This document shows positions 53,803-62,676 of a stretch of 64,000 nt of DNA, piece by piece. Made by a program: the position numbers and the translations under genes. Position 1 is the first letter of the stretch. Each line of letters starts with the position of its first letter. The stretch is taken from positions 1,302,001-1,366,000 of the forward strand of contig OZ253486.1 of assembly GCA_965261925.1 (NCBI GenBank). The letters run 5' to 3'. Below the pieces are notes generated by a model. The model was given only the letters and a program-made list of their open reading frames with translations. It had not been told where the DNA came from and did not search any database. This DNA comes from Bin87 sp965261925 (lineage in GTDB: Bacteria > Chloroflexota > Dehalococcoidia > Lucifugimonadales > UBA3495).

Positions 53803-54077
53803 GATCGTCGTGGTCGAACTGCGGCGATGGCGCTGCCTGGTTTCCAGAGATGCAGCACGGCATTGGACAGGGCCTTCCAGTTGTCATTGCGACGAGCGAA
53901 AGCGACATGGCAATCCCGCTGCCTCAGCGACGACCCCTGCGACTACGAGATTGCCACCGTCGTATCAAGTACGGGTGACGTTGCTGTGTTTGCTATGACA
54001 GTTTGAGGGAAAGTGGGTACGCGTGAGGGGGCTACGGAATTGCCACACCGCGCTTGCAATGAGAAAATGGGGACGAA
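53803..54077. repeat. Intergenic region with degraded palindromic repeat, copy 4
   Basis: Left arm TTGTCATTGCGACGAGCGAA at 53881, right arm ACGAGATTGCCACCG at 53944, and a further arm near 54035-54061. AAAGTGGGTACGCGTGAG at 54010-54027 is the terminal sequence of the element at 22101-22259, here as one end only, so this looks like a decayed copy. Confidence 0.6.
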
Positions 54078-55004
54078 ATGCCAAAGGTAGCTGCCGACCA
54101 GTACGTGACCAAAGTTCGCAAACCGGACGACATCGACCGGTTCTGGGACGATGTGCTGGCCGAAACCGCCAAGATTGACCTGGAACCGGAGGTGGTATAT
54201 GACCCCCTCCGGTCGACGGCGCGCATCGACGTTTACGAGGTCTTTTTCACCAGCCTGGATCGTGTGCGTATTGCCGGCTGGTACGCCGTCCCCCGCCAGC
54301 GCGAAGGCCGGCTGCCCGGGTTGATCCAGGTCCCTGGGTACAACATGGAGCCCCCGGTGCCCAAGAACTGGGCCGCCAGGGGGTATGCCGCGTTCAGCGT
54401 CGCTCCCCGCGGAAAGCTGCGGAGCAACCGCCAGTTCAACCCCGGTTATCCTGGCCTGTTGACCTACGGGATGGTGGACCGGAACACCTACTCCTACCGG
54501 GGCTTTTACATGGACGCCTGTCGGGCGGTGGATTTCCTCCTGGGGCGGGATGAAGTCAATGGCGCCCGCATCGGCATCACCGGACACAGCCAGGGCGGCG
54601 GACTGACCGTGTCCACGGCGGCGCTGCGCCCCGAAATCACGGCGGCGGCGGCGGGCGCGCCGTACCTCTGCGGCTACATGGATGCCATCGAGTTGACCGA
54701 CGCCTACCCGTACCAGGAGATCGCAGACTATCTGCGGCTCAACCCGGACAGCCGGCAACAGGTGGAGGACACCCTCGCCTACTTCGATGGCATCAACCTG
54801 GCCCACCGGATCACCTGTCCGATCATCGTCAGCGTGGGCCTGCAGGACAGCACCTGCCCGCCGGAGACGGGCTACGCGATGTTCAACGCCATCGCCAGCT
54901 CCGACAAGCAGATTTACGGCTACGACGGGCATGGTCACGACGCCAACAACCACGAACACGCGGCCGTGGTGGACGCGTTTTTGGCGAAACACCTCCAACA
55001 CTGA
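54078..55004 (+). CDS. Acetylxylan-esterase-like (AXE1) alpha/beta hydrolase
   Basis: 308 residues. 'RIAGWYAVPRQREGRLPGLIQVPGY' and 'VDFLLGRDEVNGARIGITGHSQGGGLTVSTAALRPEI' give the AXE1/DLH core with Ser171 in GHSQGG, the Asp candidate in 'VGLQDSTCPP' and the His in 'DGHGHDANNHEH'. It probably deacetylates a sugar or a small ester. It is followed after 13 bases by a paralog that lacks the nucleophile. Confidence 0.85.
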   Translation: MPKVAADQYVTKVRKPDDIDRFWDDVLAETAKIDLEPEVVYDPLRSTARIDVYEVFFTSLDRVRIAGWYAVPRQREGRLPGLIQVPGYNMEPPVPKNWAARGYAAFSVAPRGKLRSNRQFNPGYPGLLTYGMVDRNTYSYRGFYMDACRAVDFLLGRDEVNGARIGITGHSQGGGLTVSTAALRPEITAAAAGAPYLCGYMDAIELTDAYPYQEIADYLRLNPDSRQQVEDTLAYFDGINLAHRITCPIIVSVGLQDSTCPPETGYAMFNAIASSDKQIYGYDGHGHDANNHEHAAVVDAFLAKHLQH

Positions 55005-55017
55005 TGGATTTGACGGC

Positions 55018-55935
55018 ATGACCACATCGAACGGCTCAAGGCCGGCTGACTTCGACAGTTACTGGCAGGGAACGTTGGCGGAATTGGCCGGATTGCCGGC
55101 CGCTCCGGAAGTGCAGGAAATACCCCTGCGCTCAGCGGATTTCGCTACCGCCTATGGGGTGAAGCTCACGTCCATTGGTCCCTATCGGCTCTACGCCTAC
55201 CTGAGCATTCCTCACGGAGACGGTCCCTTCCCGGCCCGTTACTACCTGCCCCGCTACGGCAGCGTGGTGGACCTGGTGCCCCAGGGTACTGCCAACGGTC
55301 AGCGCCGGGAACACGTTACCTTCGCCATCTGCGTGCGCGGCCAGCGCCTGGCCGACCAACCCTACGCCTCCAGCTTCCCCGGACTGCTCACGGACGGGAT
55401 CGAAGACCCTGCCGCTTACGTGTACCGGGGCATTGTCGCCGACTGCGTGCGCGGCGTGGAGTATCTGGCCTCACGCCCGGAGGTGGACGAGACACGCGTC
55501 GCGGCCATTGGCAACGATCTGGCGTTGACCACGGCGGCCCTGTGCCCGCTGGTCACGCACCTCGTGTGCTCACCGGCTCTCTTGTACGCCACCGCGGACG
55601 TGGCCCCGCGCACCAGCGCCTACCCGCTGGAGGAAATCAACGACTACCTGCGCCGGTATCCCACCCGCCGGGAGGCAGTGCATCGCACGCTGTCTTACTT
55701 TGACCTGCGCTGGTTTGGGTCAAGGGTTCAGGCGACAACCTTGATTATGGCCGGCGCGGATGGCTCTGCGCTGGACGCCGCGGCTCTCGACCCGCTGATC
55801 CGGTCCATCCCTGGCGATACCGAAGTGCATAAGGCGGAACACTCCGGCTACCGGGACGGCCGATACAGCGAGGAATGGCTGTCCCGCCAATTTGGTATGG
55901 CCGAGCCCAGCCTGCCGCCACACTGGCAAGACTAA
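55018..55935 (+). CDS. AXE1-like paralog lacking the nucleophile Ser
   Basis: 305 residues from ATG 55018; the longer upstream frame overlaps the previous gene and is rejected. It aligns along its length with the protein at 54078 (for example 'SSFPGLLTDGIEDPAAYVYRGIVADCVRGVEYLASRPEVDETRVAAIGNDLALTTAAL'), but the elbow GHSQG reads GNDLA, with Asp167 in place of Ser171. The His region is also changed ('HSGYRDG'). It is probably not a serine hydrolase; perhaps a binding or regulatory partner of its neighbour. Confidence 0.75.
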   Translation: MTTSNGSRPADFDSYWQGTLAELAGLPAAPEVQEIPLRSADFATAYGVKLTSIGPYRLYAYLSIPHGDGPFPARYYLPRYGSVVDLVPQGTANGQRREHVTFAICVRGQRLADQPYASSFPGLLTDGIEDPAAYVYRGIVADCVRGVEYLASRPEVDETRVAAIGNDLALTTAALCPLVTHLVCSPALLYATADVAPRTSAYPLEEINDYLRRYPTRREAVHRTLSYFDLRWFGSRVQATTLIMAGADGSALDAAALDPLIRSIPGDTEVHKAEHSGYRDGRYSEEWLSRQFGMAEPSLPPHWQD

Positions 55936-55939
55936 CCAG

Positions 55940-56713
55940 ATGCCTCATGTAAGCCTCCCGGGCGTCGACCTCTGGTACGAGGACACCGGGGGCTCCGGCG
56001 TGCCGGTAATCTTCCTCCACGCCGCCTCGGGCACCTGCGACGCCTGGGTCCACCAGTTGCCGGCCTTCACCACCGCCGGTTACCGCTGCGTCACCTATGA
56101 CCGCCGCACCTGGGGGCGTTCCCGCAACACTGATGAAACTCAGCAGCCGGGCTATCAGGGCGATGACCTCCACGGCCTCATTGAGCATCTGGGCCTGGAG
56201 CGTTGCCACCTGGTGGCCACCGCCGCCGGCGGCATCACCGGCATCGACTACGCCCTGTCTCACCCGGAGCGGGTCCGCAGCCTGGTGGCGGCCAACACCA
56301 TCGGCGGCGTGCAGGATGCCGAGTACCTGGAAGTGCAGCATCGCCTGCGGCCCGAGGAGATCCAGGACCTGCCCGTGGAACTGCGCGAACTGGGTCCATC
56401 CTACCGAGGCACGGACCCGGAGGGTGCGCAACGCTGGCTGGATATAGAGCTGGCCAGCCGTCCCTACGGACGACTGCCGACCCAACCCCTGCGCGAACCC
56501 ATCACCTACGCCCGCCTCGCCACCATGCGCGTCCCAACGCTGGTATTTTCCGGCAATGCCGATATCCTCTCGCCGCCGGCCCTGATGCGTATGCTGGACG
56601 AACACATTCCCACCAGCAGGTTCGCCTCCCTACCCGACGCCGGCCACGCCGGCCACTGGGAACGCCCGCAGGTTTGGAACGGCTTGGCGCTGGAGTTCAT
56701 CGGGCAGCACTAG
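55940..56713 (+). CDS. Alpha/beta hydrolase-fold protein with Ala at the nucleophile position
   Basis: 257 residues from ATG 55940. The fold is clear: 'VPVIFLHAASGTCDAWVHQLPAF', 'RCVTYDRRTWGRS', 'GLIEHLGLERCHLVATAAGGITGIDYALSHPERV', 'VPTLVFSGNADILSPP' (Asp) and 'DAGHAGHWERP' (His). The G-x-S-x-G elbow is A-T-A-A-G, so Ala95 replaces the Ser. It is four bases after the previous gene, so the three hydrolase-fold genes form an operon. Confidence 0.8.
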   Translation: MPHVSLPGVDLWYEDTGGSGVPVIFLHAASGTCDAWVHQLPAFTTAGYRCVTYDRRTWGRSRNTDETQQPGYQGDDLHGLIEHLGLERCHLVATAAGGITGIDYALSHPERVRSLVAANTIGGVQDAEYLEVQHRLRPEEIQDLPVELRELGPSYRGTDPEGAQRWLDIELASRPYGRLPTQPLREPITYARLATMRVPTLVFSGNADILSPPALMRMLDEHIPTSRFASLPDAGHAGHWERPQVWNGLALEFIGQH

Positions 56714-57045
56714 CGCAGGCTGGGCGAGGCCTTGCCAAATTTGTCTTGCATTGCGGGGAGCGTATCGACGTGGCAGTCGGTTTCGGGACTGACCATGCCC
56801 AAACGTGTTTTCCAAGCCGACGAGATTGCCACGCTGCGCTCGCACTGACTTTGGAAAGAGGCTAAACGCTCAGAACAGATTGCCACGCTGCGCTCGCACT
56901 GACTTTGGAACGGGGCTAAACGCTGGGCGGTTAATCTGTACGTTGCGCGGTTTCTGGTGTAGATTATTTCACGGCGATGGGTGCGGCACGCGCCGTGAAT
57001 CCGCCGCCCCGTTCATCAGAATATCGCAGTCCTGGAGGGACACCC
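56714..57045. repeat. Intergenic region with palindromic repeat copy 5 and a 48-bp tandem duplication
   Basis: The repeat runs from about 56742 (GTCTTGCATTGCGGGGAGCG) to 56848. Its right arm plus following bases (AGATTGCCACGCTGCGCTCG ... CTAAACGCT) at 56823-56870 is repeated at 56877-56924, an offset of 54 bases with few differences. No gene. Confidence 0.75.
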
Positions 57046-58209
57046 ATGGCGGACGCACCCCTGTTCCCCGTTACCGTGGTCGGTAGTTGGCCTCGCTCCA
57101 CCGAGCTGATCCGTGCTCTGCGCCGCAAGGAAGCTGGCGAAATCACCTACGCGGAGTTCAGTGCAATGGCCGACGACGAAGTCCTCGCGTGCATCCGTGC
57201 CCAGGAAGAGGCCGGCGTCGACATCATCAGCGACGGCGAGCAACGTCGGGACAACTTCTACTCCTTCGCGGTGGACAAGCTCACCGGCATGCAGTTGATG
57301 AAGGTGTCGGAGCTGCTGGACTACTCCACCGACCGGGCCCGCATGGAAGAGGTGCTGCGCGCGCTTGACGTCCCCTCCTTTGCCATCAAGAGCCCTATCG
57401 TGGTGGACCGGATTGGTAAGAAGCAGGGACTGGCCCTGGATGAGCTGGCCTTCATGCGCGAGCACACCGACCGCCAAATCAAGGTGCCGTTGCCCGGCCC
57501 CTATATGCTGACCCGCTCCAGTTGGTTCGAGGGCCTGTCGGACAAGGCATATCCCTCCCCCGACGATCTGGCCAAGGACGTGGTCGAGATTCTGCGGGAG
57601 GAGATCATTGCCCTGCGCGACCAGGGCTGCGACTTTGTGCAATTGGACGAACCCACCCTTTCCCAGGTGGTGTTCGGCGAAGAGACCACCGAAACCTTCA
57701 TGTGCGCTGCGCTGCCCAACCGGCGCGACCCCACCGATGAGTTGGAGATGGCGGTTCGCCTGATGAACGAAACGCTGGAGGGCATCGAGGGCATCAAGAC
57801 CGGCGTGCACATTTGCCGCGGAAACTGGAGCAAAAAGGAAGAGGTTCTGCTCACCGGCAACTACGGGCCCATGCTCCCTTACCTGGTCCAGATGAACATC
57901 GACCAGCTGGTGCTGGAGTGTGCCACGCCGCGGGCCGGCGAGATGGAAGTCTTCAAGGAATACAGCAACGAGAAGGAGATCGGCCTAGGCGTGGTCAACC
58001 CGCGCACCGACGACATCGAGCCGGCCGGCCAGATCGTCGCCCGGGTCAAGGAACTGCTGCAGTACTTCGACGCCGACAAGATCTACCTCAATCCCGACTG
58101 CGGTTTCGGCACCTTCGCCGAGCGCAACGTCAACACCCACGAAATGGCCGCCAAGAAGATGCAGGTGATCACCGAAGCGGCGGAGATCCTCCGCGCCGAG
58201 TACGCTTAG
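57046..58209 (+). CDS. Cobalamin-independent methionine synthase-like (MetE C-terminal family) protein
   Basis: 387 residues from ATG 57046, behind GGAGGGA. 'FPVTVVGSWPR', 'DIISDGEQRRDNFYSF', 'DFVQLDEPTLS', 'GVHICRGNW' (His-x-Cys zinc ligands) and 'KIYLNPDCGFGTF' (the last Cys ligand) match the C-terminal catalytic half of MetE, but the N-terminal half is absent. Such short forms use other methyl donors or are related lyases. The substrate is unknown. Confidence 0.87.
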   Translation: MADAPLFPVTVVGSWPRSTELIRALRRKEAGEITYAEFSAMADDEVLACIRAQEEAGVDIISDGEQRRDNFYSFAVDKLTGMQLMKVSELLDYSTDRARMEEVLRALDVPSFAIKSPIVVDRIGKKQGLALDELAFMREHTDRQIKVPLPGPYMLTRSSWFEGLSDKAYPSPDDLAKDVVEILREEIIALRDQGCDFVQLDEPTLSQVVFGEETTETFMCAALPNRRDPTDELEMAVRLMNETLEGIEGIKTGVHICRGNWSKKEEVLLTGNYGPMLPYLVQMNIDQLVLECATPRAGEMEVFKEYSNEKEIGLGVVNPRTDDIEPAGQIVARVKELLQYFDADKIYLNPDCGFGTFAERNVNTHEMAAKKMQVITEAAEILRAEYA

Positions 58210-58249
58210 CCCGCCGTTCCCGCAGGTGTACGCCGGTTAGGTATAGATC

Positions 58250-58600
58250 ATGGTAGCTCAAACTTACCAGGAAGCCAGCCGCAGATTGATGGCGCAAGGA
58301 CTGGAAGAACTGGCGAGGGGAGACACGCGACAAGCCTCCGAAAAAGGCTGGGGCGCCGCCGCGCAGATGCTCAAATCCGTCGCCGAACAACGAGGTTGGG
58401 AGCACAAGCGCCATGTGGCGTTAGGAAGAGTCGTCGGACGGCTGGCCGAAGAAACCGGCGATGTGGAAATTCGACGGCTCTACCGGGTCGCCAGCGATAT
58501 GCATACCAACTTCTACGAGGACTTGGACGAACCAGCCCACGTAGCCGCTGGCTTGGCCGATGTCGAGTTGTTTTTGGATAAGTTGGCGCGTCTCGCATGA
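58250..58600 (+). CDS. PaREP1/HEPN-like protein
   Basis: 116 residues, helical: 'MAQGLEELARGDTRQASEKGWGAAAQMLKSVAEQRGWEHKRHVAL' and a C-terminal 'DMHTNFYEDL'. Paralog of the protein at 33517; both keep a Q-A-S-E-K-G-W-G core and a final N-F-Y-E. Function unproven. It is between the MetE-like and OsmC genes. Confidence 0.72.
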   Translation: MVAQTYQEASRRLMAQGLEELARGDTRQASEKGWGAAAQMLKSVAEQRGWEHKRHVALGRVVGRLAEETGDVEIRRLYRVASDMHTNFYEDLDEPAHVAAGLADVELFLDKLARLA

Positions 58601-58656
58601 TTGCGCACCAACCACGACAGACTGGAAACATCCCAATCACCTAATAGGAGCTGGAC

Positions 58657-59190
58657 ATGACGCAGGAAGGAAACCTCAACGGTCTGCCCCGGGAAAAACT
58701 GACTGAAGTGCTCGATTCCTTCCGGGACCCGGAAGTTTTCAGCGCGGTAACCGGCCCCTGGAAATCTCGCGTGGTGTGGCAGGACGGTATGCGCGCCCGC
58801 GCCTACATGCGCAACCACCAGGTTGACATGGACGAGCCTGGCGATCTAACCGCCACCGACGTCGCAGCCAGCGCCCATGAGCAGTTGCTGTCCGCCATCG
58901 GCAGTTGCATGACCGTCGGCTTCGTGGTCAACGCCACCAAGCAGGGCGTGCGCATCCACGACCTCGAGGTCGCCGTCGAAGGATACTTCGAGAACATCCG
59001 CAAGTGGGCCGGCGTGGAAGACGAGGGCAACCCCGGCTACGGCAAGATCTCGGCCAAGTGCTTCGTCCGCGCCGATGCCGACGAGGACACCCTGCGGGAG
59101 ATCTGGCGGCTGGCGGTGGAAGGCTCACCGGTGACCCAGTCGGTGGCGAACCCGACATCGGTGGAAACCGAATTCGAAATGGTAGGCTGA
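58657..59190 (+). CDS. OsmC family peroxiredoxin-like protein
   Basis: 177 residues. 'AHEQLLSAIGSCMTVGFVVNATKQGVRIHDLEVAVEGYF' contains the peroxidatic Cys. The second Cys of OsmC, expected in a C-P-V segment, is Ser here ('EGSPVTQSV'), so it may use another thiol as resolving partner. Its stop overlaps the start of the rhodanese gene (TGATG), so they are translationally coupled, which fits a sulfur or peroxide task. Confidence 0.87.
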   Translation: MTQEGNLNGLPREKLTEVLDSFRDPEVFSAVTGPWKSRVVWQDGMRARAYMRNHQVDMDEPGDLTATDVAASAHEQLLSAIGSCMTVGFVVNATKQGVRIHDLEVAVEGYFENIRKWAGVEDEGNPGYGKISAKCFVRADADEDTLREIWRLAVEGSPVTQSVANPTSVETEFEMVG

Positions 59191-59963
59191 TGGTTACCTT
59201 CGTATCTGCGGACTGGGTCGCGGAGCGCATCGGTCAACCGGGTTATCGGATAATCGATCCCCGGTCGGCCATGCGCTACCTTATGGGTCACCTGCGCGGG
59301 GCCGTCAGTGTCCCGTTCAAGAAACTCCAGGGGCTGGATGGGCAACTGGGTTCGCCCGAGCTGCTTGCCGCCGTCTTTGGCGAAGTCGGCCTTGGGGACG
59401 ACGTTACGCCAATCCTCTACGACCACCAGGACGGGCGCAACGCCGCCATGGCGGCTTGGGTGCTGGAGTACCTGGGGCGCAGTGATGTCCACATCATGGA
59501 ACTGCGTTACGAGGCGTGGAAAGAGCGTGGTCGAGAGGTCCTGTATCGACCGGTGCCCACCAGCGCAGCCAGGTTCACGGTCAGGCTCAACGCTGGCATC
59601 CGCGCCACATTGGATGACGTGGCCGGCCGGGGATCCGCCAGCCTGGTGGACGCCCGCACGCCCGAGGAGTTCCGCGGCGAGGTGGAGATGGACCATCGCC
59701 CCGGTCATATCCCCGGCGCAGTAAGCCTGCCCCATGCCGACCTCGCGGGTGCGAACGGCAACCTGTATTGCGGTCAGGACACCGTGCGGGAACGGCTGGT
59801 CGCCGCTGGCATCGCGGAAGGCGAACCGGTCATAGCCTACTGCCGCAGCGGAATCCGCGCCGCCGTAACGTGGCTGGCTCTCGACCAGGCAGGGCACACG
59901 GTGAGCCTCTACGACGGATCCTATGCCGAATGGATGGATAGCGACCAACCGGTAGAAGCATAA
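59190..59963 (+). CDS. Tandem rhodanese sulfurtransferase
   Basis: 257 residues from ATG 59190. Two rhodanese domains: in the first (about 1-110) the active loop is 'YDHQDGRNAAMAAW', with Asp in the Cys place, an inactive type; the second (about 130-257) has 'IAYCRSGIRAAVTW' with the reactive Cys. This is the common thiosulfate/3-mercaptopyruvate sulfurtransferase plan. Coupled with the OsmC gene. Confidence 0.9.
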   Translation: MVTFVSADWVAERIGQPGYRIIDPRSAMRYLMGHLRGAVSVPFKKLQGLDGQLGSPELLAAVFGEVGLGDDVTPILYDHQDGRNAAMAAWVLEYLGRSDVHIMELRYEAWKERGREVLYRPVPTSAARFTVRLNAGIRATLDDVAGRGSASLVDARTPEEFRGEVEMDHRPGHIPGAVSLPHADLAGANGNLYCGQDTVRERLVAAGIAEGEPVIAYCRSGIRAAVTWLALDQAGHTVSLYDGSYAEWMDSDQPVEA

Positions 59964-60333
59964 AATTGTCCAAAAGCGTGGCCGATAAGTTGCCATGCTG
60001 ACCGCAGCGCCCCATATGGGCACCGGAAACGATTAACCACTCATCCGGGACATACCGGACCGACGCGATAGACTGGCATACACCGGTGTTCCAGCCCCAG
60101 CCGACCCATGCCCACTCATTGGGCACGCCGGGAAGGCAGGTTCCCAGATGAGCCGCGGTTGGCATCGAGTGTCTGACCAAGTCGACGCACAAGATTAATT
60201 GGTCGATTAGGTTCTTCAAACCCGCGTCGCGGGGTCACATCGGCGCAGTGCGCTGTGACGTGTGATCTGAGTATGACTCGCCGGACGGGTGCATCCGGAC
60301 CGGAACCTTTTGCACGGCTGACCTCCAGTCACG
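59964..60333. other. Intergenic region before mobile cluster
   Basis: 370 bases with no convincing gene; a short minus frame (59830-60219) has no family signature and overlaps the rhodanese gene. The MITE target duplication TCCAGTCACG begins at 60324. Confidence 0.5.
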
Positions 60334-60559
60334 CAGGGCAATCGCGTCTAAATTGAGTTTGGCGGAATAACAGCTGGCGCTGACAGGAAAAGGTATCTCG
60401 TTACTCGAAAATGCAGGTGGTGAGCTTTGCGACCGCCCATTTCGACGGTAATCGAGGCTGGCATCGGCGCTCAAACGGTAATAAACCGTGGCCGACATCT
60501 GTGATACTAATACTTTGCATCGCTTGTTATGCCGAACACGATAAGACGCGATTGCCCTG
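60334..60559. mobile_element. 226-bp MITE, copy 2
   Basis: By direct reading identical to 42475-42700, with the same 16-bp inverted ends. The perfect 10-bp target duplication is TCCAGTCACG (60324-60333 and 60560-60569). Identity and intact duplication point to recent insertion. Confidence 0.92.
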
Positions 60560-60576
60560 TCCAGTCACGGCTTTAG

Positions 60577-62052
60577 CTGGACTTTGCGCATTTTTTAGGA
60601 AAAGAATAAGGACAGGGTAAGATGGCCTGACCCCACTTTCGACGAAAGGTCCAGCCAGGCTCACCCTGCCCGATGCCATTGTAGCCGTTCTCGTTCCCTT
60701 CGCAACGTTGTTCAGCAACCCAACCTGGCGCAAAGCGCAGGTGTTGCTGGTGGGCGCGATACTGGCGCCAGGCCAGCGCACGGTGGCCGCGGCGCTGCGG
60801 GTCATGGGTCGCAGCGATGACGGCGACTTCGCCCGCTACCATGAGGTGCTCAACCGGGCGGTGTGGTCGCCCCGTGCGGCCGCGGGTATTCTGTTGGTAT
60901 TGTTGCTCCAGCACCTGGATCGCGGCGATGGCCCCCTGATCTTCGGCGTCGACGAAACCTTGGAGCGGCGTCGGGGCCGTAGCATCGGCGCTCTGGGCGT
61001 TTACCGTGATGCGGTGCGTTCCAGCCGCTCCCAAGTGGTCAAAGCCAGTGGTTTGCGCTGGATCTCCCTGATGTGGCTGGGCCAGGTGCCCTGGGCGGGA
61101 CGCCATTGGGCCCTGCCGGTGCTCACGGTGCTGGCGCCATCGGCGCGGTACTATCAGGAGAGAGGACGTCGGCACAAGAAGCTCACCGACTGGGCACGCC
61201 AGATGGTCCTGCAACTGCGCCGCTGGCTGCCGCAGCGGTCGCTGGTGCTGGTGGGGGACAACGGCTACGCTGTGCTCGACCTGCTGCACTGCTGCCAGTC
61301 CCTGTCGGAACCCGTTACCCTGATCGCCAGACTGCGCCTGGATGCCGCCCTCTATGCGCCCGCGCCACCCCGTCAACCGGGTCAGAACGGCCGCCCAGCG
61401 CTGAAGGGCGCACGACGACCCTCGCTGAAAGCGCTCCTTGAGCAGCCCCCGGCTACTGACCAGCCTCAGGTAACCTGGACCAGCGCCACGGTGGGCTGGT
61501 ACGACGGCGCCACCCGCACTGTGGAACTCACCTCCCAGACCGCAGTCTGGTACCGCTCGGGCAAACCCCCGGTGCGCATTCGCTGGGTGCTGATCCGAGA
61601 CCCACAGGGCGCCTTCGCGCCCCAGGCCCTGCTGTGCACCGACCCGTCGGCAGACCCGACGCAGATCCTGGAATGGTTCGTGCTGCGCTGGCAACTGGAG
61701 GTCACTTTTCAGGAGGTGCGGACCCATCTGGGCGTGGAGACCCAGCGCCAGTGGTCCGACCTGGCCATCACCCGCACCACGCCGGTCCTGCTGGGACTCT
61801 TTTCCTGGATCACCCTGGCCGCCCACGCGCTGCAAGAACGCCACCCCATGATCCAGCGTAGAGCGGCCTGGTACGACAAACCGTCGCCGACCTTCGTCGA
61901 CGCCATCGCCCTGGTGCGCCGCCACCTGTGGCTGGCGTCGGAGGGTTTCCCCCGGTCGCCCAGCGACCCCGATACGCAAGAACTCCCCACCGCTCTGTAC
62001 CACCGATTGGTGGATTCCCTCGCTTACGCCGCCTGAAATGCGCAAAGTCCAG
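60577..62052 (+). mobile_element. IS701-like insertion sequence
   Basis: About 1476 bp with 17-bp perfect terminal inverted repeats CTGGACTTTGCGCATTT (60577-60593 and 62036-62052) and a target duplication TTTAG (60572-60576 and 62053-62057). It inserted a few bases from the MITE copy. Confidence 0.88.
60708..62036 (+). CDS. IS701-like DDE transposase
   Basis: 442 residues from TTG 60708. 'IFGVDETLERRRG' (first Asp), 'LVGDNGYAVLDLL' (second Asp) and 'RWQLEVTFQEVRTHLGVETQRQWSD' (Glu) are the DDE motifs, and the order fits the IS701/DDE_5 transposases. The open frame extends upstream to about 60630 with protein-like content ('LPDAIVAVLVPFATLF') but has no ATG or GTG, so a CTG or TTG start, or a damaged start, is implied. 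The stop abuts the right inverted repeat. Confidence 0.85.
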   Translation: MFSNPTWRKAQVLLVGAILAPGQRTVAAALRVMGRSDDGDFARYHEVLNRAVWSPRAAAGILLVLLLQHLDRGDGPLIFGVDETLERRRGRSIGALGVYRDAVRSSRSQVVKASGLRWISLMWLGQVPWAGRHWALPVLTVLAPSARYYQERGRRHKKLTDWARQMVLQLRRWLPQRSLVLVGDNGYAVLDLLHCCQSLSEPVTLIARLRLDAALYAPAPPRQPGQNGRPALKGARRPSLKALLEQPPATDQPQVTWTSATVGWYDGATRTVELTSQTAVWYRSGKPPVRIRWVLIRDPQGAFAPQALLCTDPSADPTQILEWFVLRWQLEVTFQEVRTHLGVETQRQWSDLAITRTTPVLLGLFSWITLAAHALQERHPMIQRRAAWYDKPSPTFVDAIALVRRHLWLASEGFPRSPSDPDTQELPTALYHRLVDSLAYAA

Positions 62053-62337
62053 TTTAGATATTTCGTTCGGACAGTTGACCGGATTTGGGCCACCCCCGCG
62101 GGACTTGGGACTATGACCAAGCGTGGATTTTCGCAGGCGCACCTGTCGCAACATGTAACTGGGCCGCACGAATTGTCCTATCTGGGAATGCACACGCGCA
62201 AGGTGATGTCTTCTGCGATTTGCGCGATACAATTGCCGTCGCACTGGCGATGCGCCCGACCACTCATGCCCTGTTACCGGTAAGCCGTTGCGCGCGTTGT
62301 GTAAGTCCGATCATAAAATTTCTGGAGCGCTTCGCTG
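62053..62337. other. Intergenic region
   Basis: About 285 bases between the IS and the secreted-protein gene. No gene or clear promoter was found. Confidence 0.45.
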
Positions 62338-62676
62338 ATGGGTAGTCGGTCCCAATGGCTGGTTCGTGTGGCGGTGCTGGCAGTTGCCATCGCCGCGGTG
62401 TCGATCGCTTTTGCGATGGTGCTGATGTCTCCTTCCCTGATCAGGGCTCAGGACTACTTTTACGGCACACAATGCGTTGACGACCGCTGGGCGGGACACA
62501 CTCACAACACCAAGAGCAATTTCTGGGGATCCACAGGCTGCCTAACGCGAGACAAGATACTCAGTTTGGAGTACAAGGATCGCGCACTATGGACGGACAA
62601 AGTGACGCATCCGCACCACCACGGCACTGAGGACGACGGCCACAAATACGACGAACTCGAAAACGATGAATACCTA
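62338..62676 (+). pseudogene. Secreted protein, 5' part, interrupted by IS630-type element
   Basis: 113 codons. A signal peptide ('VRVAVLAVAIAAVSIAFAMVLM') precedes a His/Asp-rich region ('GTQCVDDRWAGHTHN', 'VTHPHHHGTEDDGHKYDELENDEYL'). The IS lies after codon 113. If the element and one TA are removed, the frame continues without a stop from 63926 to the window end. No family is recognised; the His/Asp content suggests metal binding. Confidence 0.75.
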
